Source: Patescibacteria group bacterium (GTDB lineage Bacteria; Patescibacteriota; Microgenomatia; Levybacterales; UBA12049). From it: a DNA stretch of 19,032 bases. The translations under genes were made by a program, and so were the position numbers. Below the pieces are notes generated by a model, which was given only the letters and a program-made list of their open reading frames with translations, made no database searches and was not told where the DNA came from. Of the stretch, positions 14,299-19,032 are shown piece after piece (the first letter of the stretch is position 1; each line of letters starts with the position of its first letter). The DNA lies in the NCBI GenBank assembly GCA_023485715.1, contig JAMCZG010000052.1, forward strand, positions 1 to 19,032, written 5' to 3'.

Positions 14299-14517
14299 AT
14301 GAATAATATTGAGATGTGTTCTAATTGCCGAATTTCGGGAAAATGCTGGTTTAAAGAAGAAGCAGACAAAGCTGTGGTTGGTGTTGGAAAAAACGGAGAA
14401 GGTGCAGAAGAAGCCCACGTAAAAATAGCCGACCTCAGAAATATCGCGCGGGACACACATAACTGTCCTAATGTAAATACTGTCAACCCGTCTTACCCGG
14501 GAAGAGAAAATTTATGA
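14299..14517 (+). CDS. Small Cys-containing hypothetical protein
   Basis: This 72-residue protein starts MNNIEMCSNCRISGKCWFKE, with Cys7, Cys10 and Cys16; a fourth cysteine sits at residue 56 (HNCPN). The spacing suggests a small metal-binding knuckle, but this is inference. The good promoter right upstream supports a real gene. Its end overlaps the end of the convergent PAP2 gene by six bases. No family is recognised. Confidence 0.55.
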   Translation: MNNIEMCSNCRISGKCWFKEEADKAVVGVGKNGEGAEEAHVKIADLRNIARDTHNCPNVNTVNPSYPGRENL

Positions 14518-15150
14518 TTTGGGTTGAATAAATATAAAAGAAGCAATCCCCAACCCTGCCCCTAAAAATATTCCGCCTATTACATCCGACGTCCAATGTT
14601 CCCCAAGATACGGCCTGCTTACAAACATGGCAAGATCATAAACCAAAATCAGGCCCAAAATAATATATTTTTGGTTTTTCGAGAGTTTTTTTGAATTCAT
14701 CGTAAAAAGCAAAATCAAAATAGAAATAAACGCTGCTCTGGCTGCATGTCCCGAAGGATAAGAATTTTCTGTCCTCACGTAAAACTGGGGAAATTCGACA
14801 AATTTTTCTGTTCTAACCATAAAAAACGGAGGTGGCAAGTGGTCGACAAAAGTTTTTCCGTAAAGCTCGAAAACGTGGAGAACTACATAAAAACCTAAAA
14901 CAATAATTCCTAATATTTTTCGCGTGTAGATTAAAAAAATAATCAATATTATCGTCGCGATTTCAAAACCACCGACAAGACTTAACCCGGAAGATAAATC
15001 GTCGAATTTTTGGGTTGCGCGGTTCTGCAGTTTTACTGTGGTATCAAAATCAAATTGAGTGAACAAGTTTTTATCGACAAGGTATGAGAAAAAAACAAAA
15101 ATCAAAAAAATCGAAACGCCTACCAGAAAATACCGCAGTTTTTTCGACAT
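14512..15150 (-). CDS. PAP2-family membrane phosphatase
   Basis: PAP2 enzymes dephosphorylate lipid phosphates such as phosphatidic acid or undecaprenyl pyrophosphate. The 212-residue product has about five membrane helices and the three family motifs: KTFVDHLPPP (99-108), YPSGHAARA (131-139, catalytic His135) and SRPYLGEHWTSD (178-189, with Arg179, His185 and Asp189). In motif 1 the usual Arg is replaced by Pro (K-x6-PP instead of K-x6-RP). I chose the ATG at 15150 over one at 15168, because TATAAT (15157-15162) ends six bases before it. That box overlaps the stop of the upstream gene. galU, the hypothetical gene and this gene run in the same direction with 26- and 7-bp gaps. Confidence 0.87.
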   Translation of the reverse strand: MSKKLRYFLVGVSIFLIFVFFSYLVDKNLFTQFDFDTTVKLQNRATQKFDDLSSGLSLVGGFEIATIILIIFLIYTRKILGIIVLGFYVVLHVFELYGKTFVDHLPPPFFMVRTEKFVEFPQFYVRTENSYPSGHAARAAFISILILLFTMNSKKLSKNQKYIILGLILVYDLAMFVSRPYLGEHWTSDVIGGIFLGAGLGIASFIFIQPKS

Positions 15151-15156
15151 TCTATT

Positions 15157-15162
15157 ATTATA
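15157..15162 (-). promoter_or_regulatory. TATAAT of the PAP2 gene, overlapping the upstream stop codon
   Basis: The minus-strand TATAAT contains the TAA stop (15160-15158) of the preceding gene and ends six bases before the PAP2 ATG. A weak TTGTAA lies 18 bp further upstream. Confidence 0.5.
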
Positions 15163-15820
15163 TGCCAAGACGCGGTCCGCTTACAACCCAACTTGCCGGC
15201 TTCCATACGTTGGTAAAAGAATTTCTAATATCCAACCTACCCAGAATAATATTTTGAAAATCCAATAGTTTTACTACTGCTAATAATTTAGGTTCTACTT
15301 TGTCTTTATTAAAAACTTTTTGCTCGCGTCTGGTGTACGATGCGATCAAAAAGGCTGGCGGACCGAAATTTCCGTCAGAAGAGATCTCCAATATATCATC
15401 TTTGTTTTCATCTTCTATAAACAGGCGAAATTTTTTGTCTTCAGTAAACTCTGCCCTATAAATTGGCCTCTGAAAAACCGTTTTTTCAACACCTGATCTT
15501 CTTTTTTTATCTGAATGAAAGCGGTCTACTCTGGTAACTTCCACCGAATCTCCCTCGGACAAACTTATTCCGTAGGCTAACCCGTGGGAGCCGTCTTCGA
15601 TAACCAAAACATTACCTTTTTTTAAACTTTCTTTTATATTATCAACTACAAAACTAGCGGCTTCAGCCGAGCTTAATTCATCTGCCTTTTTAATATTTCT
15701 GACTTCTTCCGGATGTCTTAACCCCAAACCGTTTGCTGCAGAAAGAATCGCGCCCAACTCGGGATCCACGTCTTCACTTGGACCATAGCCAGACTTCCCA
15801 ATTAAAATTTCCTTTGTCAT
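15158..15820 (-). CDS. Hypothetical protein between galU and the PAP2 gene
   Basis: The 220-residue product is soluble, without a signal peptide or membrane helices. It has an acidic N-terminal half with helix-rich stretches (EAASFVVDNIKESLKKGNVL) and then strand-rich sequence (NVLVIEDGSHGLAYGISL, KKFRLFIEDENKDDILEI). The C-terminus is basic with two Trp residues (VWKPASWVV). No family is recognised. It follows galU by 26 bp and precedes the PAP2 gene by 7 bp, so it probably belongs to the same transcription unit or sits behind its own TATAAT (15830-15835). Confidence 0.65.
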   Translation of the reverse strand: MTKEILIGKSGYGPSEDVDPELGAILSAANGLGLRHPEEVRNIKKADELSSAEAASFVVDNIKESLKKGNVLVIEDGSHGLAYGISLSEGDSVEVTRVDRFHSDKKRRSGVEKTVFQRPIYRAEFTEDKKFRLFIEDENKDDILEISSDGNFGPPAFLIASYTRREQKVFNKDKVEPKLLAVVKLLDFQNIILGRLDIRNSFTNVWKPASWVVSGPRLGI

Positions 15821-15829
15821 CGAGGACTA

Positions 15830-15835
15830 ATTATA
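15830..15835 (-). promoter_or_regulatory. Possible -10 box of the hypothetical gene at 15158
   Basis: The minus-strand TATAAT lies in the galU gap and ends nine bases before the ATG at 15820. A weak TTGGAT lies 17 bp upstream inside galU. Confidence 0.4.
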
Positions 15836-15846
15836 TAACTGCAAGC

Positions 15847-16725
15847 TTATAAATCCAAACTCTTGAGGAATTTGCGGAATTCTCCGTTAATATCCGGGTG
15901 CCTAAGCGCAAACTCTACAACTGTTTTCATGTATTCGATTTTATTTCCCGTATCGTAATAAGTTCCGTTTTCGATCTCGCACGCAAAAACCGGATAGCCT
16001 GTTTTAATTAATTCGTCGATCGCCTCCGGCAGAGAAATTTCATTGTTTTTCCCCGGTTTTTGATTTTTTAAAATATTAAAAATTTCCGGGGGCAAAACAT
16101 ACGCCCCGTGGGTCGCAAAATCAGACGGCGCCTCGTCGGGTTCCGGTTTTTCGATAATCTTTTCGATTTTATAAACATTACCTTCGACTTTTTCTACTTT
16201 TGCGATTCCGTATCGTTTTAAATCTTCCTTATTTTTAATTCGTACAGCCGAGATTACCGCCCCGCCGTATTTTTCGTGAACTTTAATCATCTGGGAAAGT
16301 CTCGGCGGATCACTATAAATAAATTCGTCTCCCCACATAACGGCAAACATTTCGTCTTCGATCGCCGGTTCTGCCGATAAAACAGGAGTGCCGTTTCCGT
16401 ACATTCCCTTCTGGCGGATATAAATAAAGTTGGCCATTTCGGAAATCTTTTTGACTTCTTCCAGTAATTTTTGTTTTCCGCCGGCTTCGAGGTTTTTTAT
16501 GAGTTCTGCGCTTGGGGTATCGAAATGGTCTTCGATCGCGCGCTTAACATATCCTGTTACTATTATTATGTCTTTAATTCCAGAATTAACCGCTTCTTCG
16601 ACGACATACTGAATAACAGGCTTATCCACAATCGGAAGCATTTCTTTGGGCATCGCTTTTGTCTGGGGAAGAAATCTCGTACCAAATCCAGCCGCTGGGA
16701 TTACAACCTTTCGAATCTTACTCAT
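15847..16725 (-). CDS. galU: UTP-glucose-1-phosphate uridylyltransferase
   Basis: GalU makes UDP-glucose from UTP and glucose-1-phosphate, the donor for glucosylated surface glycans. The 292-residue product has the nucleotide-binding signature AAGFGTRFLPQTKAMPKEML (11-30), then PVIQYVVEEAV, MWGDEFIYSD in place of the usual LxDD segment, IIEKPEPDEAPSDFATHGAYVL and a NGTYYDTGNKIEYMKT block. Length and order match bacterial GalU/RfbA-type enzymes, and the KPE...PS-A-GxY block favours GalU. It is divergent from secE, with a promoter that interleaves with the secE promoter. It probably heads a unit with the hypothetical and PAP2 genes downstream. Confidence 0.93.
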   Translation of the reverse strand: MSKIRKVVIPAAGFGTRFLPQTKAMPKEMLPIVDKPVIQYVVEEAVNSGIKDIIIVTGYVKRAIEDHFDTPSAELIKNLEAGGKQKLLEEVKKISEMANFIYIRQKGMYGNGTPVLSAEPAIEDEMFAVMWGDEFIYSDPPRLSQMIKVHEKYGGAVISAVRIKNKEDLKRYGIAKVEKVEGNVYKIEKIIEKPEPDEAPSDFATHGAYVLPPEIFNILKNQKPGKNNEISLPEAIDELIKTGYPVFACEIENGTYYDTGNKIEYMKTVVEFALRHPDINGEFRKFLKSLDL

Positions 16726-16749
16726 ATAAATCGCTAGACAGTATCATCT

Positions 16750-16779
16750 ATTTTACTAATACTCCCCTTTACATGTCAA
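16750..16779 (-). promoter_or_regulatory. Consensus-type promoter of galU
   Basis: On the minus strand, TTGACA (16774-16779), an 18-bp spacer and TAAAAT (16750-16755) precede the ATG at 16725, giving a leader of about 18 nt without a Shine-Dalgarno. Confidence 0.6.
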
Positions 16780-16796
16780 CTAACATTTGGTAAAAT
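16768..16796 (+). promoter_or_regulatory. Promoter of the secE-nusG-rplKA unit
   Basis: TTTACA (16768-16773), a 17-bp spacer and TAAAAT (16791-16796) predict a start near 16803. The spacer contains the -35 of the divergent galU promoter. Confidence 0.55.
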
Positions 16797-16809
16797 TAAG
16801 GCAATTACA

Positions 16810-16824
16810 TCCGCCTCTGGCGGA
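16810..16824 (+). repeat. Hairpin in the secE leader
   Basis: TCCGCC-TCT-GGCGGA is a perfect 6-bp stem with a 3-base loop, 12 bases before the secE ATG. It could influence translation, or it could be a dispersed palindrome. It has no U-tract, so it is not a terminator. Confidence 0.55.
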
Positions 16825-16836
16825 AGTTTATTTGTT

Positions 16837-17019
16837 ATGACGACACCGGTTAAGTTTTTGGGGGAAGTCAGGGACGAGTTAAGAAAAGTCACCTGGCCGA
16901 CACAAAAAGAAGTTATTAGACTTACCCTTGTTGTCATCGCGATAAGCCTATTAGTCGGATTTTTTATCGGCGGATTCGACTACGTCTTTACAAAATTAAT
17001 GGAGCTGGTTATAAAATAA
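16837..17019 (+). CDS. secE: Preprotein translocase subunit SecE
   Basis: SecE clamps the SecY channel in the membrane. The 60-residue product is the minimal one-helix form. An amphipathic start KFLGEVRDELRKVTWPTQKE (6-25) with the family-specific KVTWP is followed by one membrane helix (LTLVVIAISLLVGFFIGG) and a short C-terminus. It is immediately followed by nusG (10-bp gap), the universal bacterial pairing, then rplK and rplA. Confidence 0.95.
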   Translation: MTTPVKFLGEVRDELRKVTWPTQKEVIRLTLVVIAISLLVGFFIGGFDYVFTKLMELVIK

Positions 17020-17029
17020 TTTTAAACTT

Positions 17030-17725
17030 ATGGACGATCAAACTAATAAAACCGAAAAAGTAAAAGAAGAAACGACTACCGAGGAGCCAAAAGAGGAAAA
17101 ATCAGAATCAGAAACTCAAGAACCAGTTGAGGAAAAAGTTGAAAAAACTGAATCCGAAGAGCAGGTTCAAGAAAAAGCAGAAGAACCGACTTCTTCCAAA
17201 ACTGAAGGTAAATGGTATATTATACATACCTACTCCGGCCACGAAGACAAAGTTGCAAAATCATTAAAACAAAGAGTTCAAAGTTTGGGTTTTGAAGACA
17301 GGATTTTTGAAATTATTGTCCCGACCCGAAATACGATTAAAGTCTCGCAAGGAAAAAAAGAAACAGTCAGGGAAAAAATTTTTCCAGGCTACGTTTTAGT
17401 CCGAATGATTTTGGATGACGAAACATGGCTTTTAGTCAGAACAACCCAGGGCGTAACAGCTTTTATCGGCGCCGGAAACAAACCCACACCGATTTCCGAA
17501 AAAGAAGTTGAGGCAATCCAAAAGTTTTCCAAAACCGAAGAGCCCTTATATAAAACTGCCTTTTCCGTCGGCGAAGCTGTTAAAATTACAGACGGCCCGT
17601 TTGCGGACTTTTTGGGAACGATTAACGAAATCGATCAGACAAAAGGAAAACTAAAAGTTTTGGTATCTATCTTTGGTCGCGAAACGCCTGTTGAGCTAGA
17701 TTTTCTTCAAGTAGCTAAGCTATAA
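17030..17725 (+). CDS. nusG: Transcription termination/antitermination protein NusG, with an acidic N-terminal extension
   Basis: NusG binds RNA polymerase and couples it to Rho or the ribosome. Residues 1-58 are a Glu/Lys/Thr-rich disordered extension. The NGN domain starts at KWYIIHTYSGHEDKVAKSLK (61-80) and includes FPGYVLVRM and VRTTQGVTAFIG. The KOW domain begins at about 178 (VGEAVKITDGPFADFLGTI) and ends VELDFLQVAKL. The total of 231 residues exceeds the usual 175-185 because of the extension. No Shine-Dalgarno is visible. The last bases, including the stop, form one arm and the loop of an 11-bp inverted repeat, and the same C-terminal peptide is encoded again downstream at 17764. Confidence 0.96.
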   Translation: MDDQTNKTEKVKEETTTEEPKEEKSESETQEPVEEKVEKTESEEQVQEKAEEPTSSKTEGKWYIIHTYSGHEDKVAKSLKQRVQSLGFEDRIFEIIVPTRNTIKVSQGKKETVREKIFPGYVLVRMILDDETWLLVRTTQGVTAFIGAGNKPTPISEKEVEAIQKFSKTEEPLYKTAFSVGEAVKITDGPFADFLGTINEIDQTKGKLKVLVSIFGRETPVELDFLQVAKL

Positions 17726-17738
17726 TTGAAAATCTAGC
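17695..17738 (+). repeat. 11-bp inverted repeat around the nusG stop codon
   Basis: GCTAGATTTTC (17695-17705) and GAAAATCTAGC (17728-17738) are perfect complements with a 22-base loop that contains the TAA. No U-tract follows, so an intrinsic terminator is unlikely. Confidence 0.6.
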
Positions 17739-17742
17739 GAAA

Positions 17743-17761
17743 TCCTGAGCCTGCCGAAGGA
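17743..17761 (+). repeat. Short palindromic repeat, copy 1 of the nusG-rplK spacer
   Basis: TCCTGAGCCTGCCGAAGGA is an imperfect palindrome of the same kind as the core inside fmt. It directly precedes the second nusG tail at 17764. Confidence 0.65.
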
Positions 17762-17763
17762 TC

Positions 17764-17796
17764 GAATTAGACTTTTTGCAGGTCGCAAAGCTTTAG
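17764..17796 (+). pseudogene. Relic of a second nusG 3' end
   Basis: These eleven codons read ELDFLQVAKL-stop, identical in protein to the end of nusG (17693-17725). Nine of the eleven codons, including the stop (TAG versus TAA), differ, always synonymously. Only TTT and AAG are shared. No upstream reading frame exists for it, so it is a remnant rather than a gene. Confidence 0.75.
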
Positions 17797-17804
17797 CTTG
17801 GAGA

Positions 17805-17824
17805 TCCTGAGCAAAGTCGAAGGA
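17805..17824 (+). repeat. Short palindromic repeat, copy 2 of the nusG-rplK spacer
   Basis: TCCTGAGCAAAGTCGAAGGA lies between TCGCAAAGCT (17783-17792) and TCGCAAAACT (17825-17834), a near-perfect direct repeat 42 bp apart. What follows, at 17824-17838, reads IAKL-stop, a third partial nusG-like tail. Confidence 0.65.
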
Positions 17825-17842
17825 TCGCAAAACTATAAATTT

Positions 17843-18265
17843 ATGGCAAAGAAAATTAAAACATTAATAAAATTAACAATTCCAGCTGGGGCGGCTACGC
17901 CAGCCCCGCCTGTTGGACCGGCACTGGGACAACACGGATTGCCGATCATGGAATTTGTTAAGGCTTTTAACGACAAAACTGCTGATCAAAAAGGCACGGT
18001 TATTCCCGTTGTTATAACCGTTTACGAAGACAGGACTTTTTCGTTTATCACTAAAAAACCGCCGGTTGCTGAAATGATAAAAAAAGCGATCGGAAAAGAA
18101 AAAGGCTCACAAAAACCCGGAAAAGAAACCGGAGGAACCTTAACTAAATCCCAAGCCGAAGAAATCGCCAAAGCAAAAATGGAAGATTTAAATACGGACG
18201 ACGTTGAAGCGGCAAGAAAAATTGTTGAAGGGACAGCAAGATCGATGGGAATAGAGGTAAAATGA
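17843..18265 (+). CDS. rplK: 50S ribosomal protein L11
   Basis: L11 forms the GTPase-associated region of the ribosome with 23S rRNA. The 140-residue product has the N-terminal signature KLTIPAGAATPAPPVGPALG followed by QHGLPIMEFVKAFN, the TFSFITKKPPVAEMIKKA segment, and the RNA-binding C-terminal domain ending VEGTARSMGIEVK. The ATG at 17843 is chosen. Upstream in-frame codons from a TTG at 17798 would only translate the palindromic repeat (EILSKVEGSQ) and are not family-like. The stop TGA is one base before the rplA ATG, so the two are translationally coupled. Confidence 0.96.
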   Translation: MAKKIKTLIKLTIPAGAATPAPPVGPALGQHGLPIMEFVKAFNDKTADQKGTVIPVVITVYEDRTFSFITKKPPVAEMIKKAIGKEKGSQKPGKETGGTLTKSQAEEIAKAKMEDLNTDDVEAARKIVEGTARSMGIEVK

Positions 18266-18266
18266 T

Positions 18267-19019
18267 ATGGGAAAAATTAGAATTAAAACATTAGGAGACG
18301 AACAAGCCGAAAAAGAGCAAAAAAATGAACTCAAGAAAAAGCGTGAGCAAAAAAAACTCGCCAAAGCGCCGGGATTAAAAGGCGGAGAGCGCATAACAGA
18401 GGTCGGACCGAGTATTGAAGAACTCGAAAAAGTTGAAACAACCGACGTTAAAGCCGAACAACCCCAGAAAAAAACAGAAGAGAAAAAATCCGGCAAAGCC
18501 GGACCAAAAAAGAAAAAAGGTAAATTTGCAAAACAACAAACAAGATCGGATAAATACAAAAAGGCTGTAGTTTTGGTGGAAAAGGACAAACTCTATCCGC
18601 TTTCACAAGCCCTGGAACTTTTGCCTAAAATTCAGATGGCAAAATTCGATGAGACAGTCGAACTACACATCAATCTTAACGAAGGCGGAATTTCTGGAAG
18701 CGTAAATCTCCCTCATGGCTCGGGCAAAAAAATAAGGGTTGTAATCGCAGACGACAAAATAATTTCCGATGTCGAAAAAGGTAAAATCGATTTCGATATT
18801 CTTTTGGCAAAACCCGATATGATGCCAAAACTGGCTAAAGTCGCAAGATTCTTGGGCCCGAAAGGTCTTATGCCAAATCCCAAAAACGGAACGATCACCC
18901 AGAATCCGGAAGAAGCAGCGAAAAAATACCAAGGTGGGCACATGAATTTTAAATCAGAGGCAAAAGCTCCGATTGTCCATATGATTGTCGGAAAAATGTC
19001 TTTTGGGGATTTGGCATAA
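18267..19019 (+). CDS. rplA: 50S ribosomal protein L1 with an N-terminal extension and a premature C-terminal end
   Basis: L1 binds 23S rRNA at the L1 stalk. The first 88 or so of 250 residues are a Lys/Glu-rich extension (MGKIRIKTLGDEQAEKEQKN to GKFAKQQTR) of a kind I recall from Microgenomates L1 proteins. The L1 core starts at about YKKAVVLVEKDKLYPLSQAL and runs through AKFDETVELHINLN, LPHGSGKKIRVVI, ILLAKPDMMPKL, LGPKGLMPNPKNGTI and IVHMIVGKMSFGDLA. The family normally continues about 50 residues past this point (LxENxxALLxAI...GxYIKxVxxSxTMGPGI), but a TAA ends the frame 13 bases before the window edge. GAGGT before the ATG is a fair Shine-Dalgarno. Confidence 0.88.
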   Translation: MGKIRIKTLGDEQAEKEQKNELKKKREQKKLAKAPGLKGGERITEVGPSIEELEKVETTDVKAEQPQKKTEEKKSGKAGPKKKKGKFAKQQTRSDKYKKAVVLVEKDKLYPLSQALELLPKIQMAKFDETVELHINLNEGGISGSVNLPHGSGKKIRVVIADDKIISDVEKGKIDFDILLAKPDMMPKLAKVARFLGPKGLMPNPKNGTITQNPEEAAKKYQGGHMNFKSEAKAPIVHMIVGKMSFGDLA

Positions 19020-19032
19020 GACCTTTCGGGCC

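Noticed and set aside
17834..17839. TATAAA as an rplK promoter
   Set aside because: It lies only 3 bases before the ATG, so the start site would be inside the gene, and no -35 is present.
17798..17842. Upstream TTG start extending rplK by 15 residues
   Set aside because: The added peptide is just the palindromic repeat in translation, and the ATG at 17843 matches the L11 N-terminus.
1..19032. CRISPR array or insertion sequence
   Set aside because: No regularly spaced direct repeats and no transposase-like reading frame are seen.

Overview
The window looks like a chromosome segment of a Candidate Phyla Radiation (Patescibacteria) bacterium, most likely Microgenomates-like. This is an inference from five things: a compact AT-rich layout, short housekeeping genes, a Lys/Glu-rich N-terminal extension on ribosomal protein L1, short palindromic repeats of the CCTGAGC...GAAGG type, and many hypothetical envelope genes. 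TGA is used as a stop (end of rplK), so the standard bacterial code applies.

Layout. 1-374: 5' part of mreB (minus). 463-4178: O-antigen-ligase/TPR membrane protein, peptide deformylase (def), Met-tRNA formyltransferase (fmt). 4204-5450: small hypothetical protein, rpmB (minus), M50 site-2-type protease. 5466-5675: a strong promoter driving an unidentified structured RNA, possibly 6S-like. 5778-6345: tRNA-Thr(UGU), tRNA-Tyr(GUA), tRNA-Thr(GGU), rpmG, tRNA-Trp(CCA). 6452-16725: an accessory block with a HIT protein, a one-pass membrane protein, a bactofilin-like membrane protein, a DAG-kinase-like protein, a GT2-like protein, an isoprenoid-synthase-like protein, two hypotheticals sharing a new repeated domain, PAP2 phosphatase and galU. 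16837-19019: secE, nusG, rplK, rplA.

The tRNA order and the rpmG/tRNA-Trp/secE/nusG/rplK/rplA set match the ancient conserved tRNA-tuf/secE-nusG-rplKAJL cluster. Here it is split by about 10.5 kb of envelope and lipid/glycan-type genes. Those genes (lipid kinase-like, prenyl synthase-like, PAP2, galU, glycosyltransferase, and the O-antigen ligase nearby) could together build or modify a lipid-linked surface glycan. That is inference from gene content.

Most striking observations: (1) the nusG-rplK spacer holds a second copy of the nusG C-terminal codons in which every difference is synonymous, plus a third partial copy, each preceded by a short palindromic repeat; (2) fmt carries a 45-bp in-frame insertion of the same repeat type flanked by direct repeats; (3) many -10 boxes lie only 6-9 nt from the start codon, implying leaderless mRNAs, and in four places a TAA stop is embedded in a TATAAT box; (4) a new domain occurs three times in two adjacent genes; (5) three clustered tRNAs lack U at T-loop position 55; (6) rplA stops about 50 residues early.
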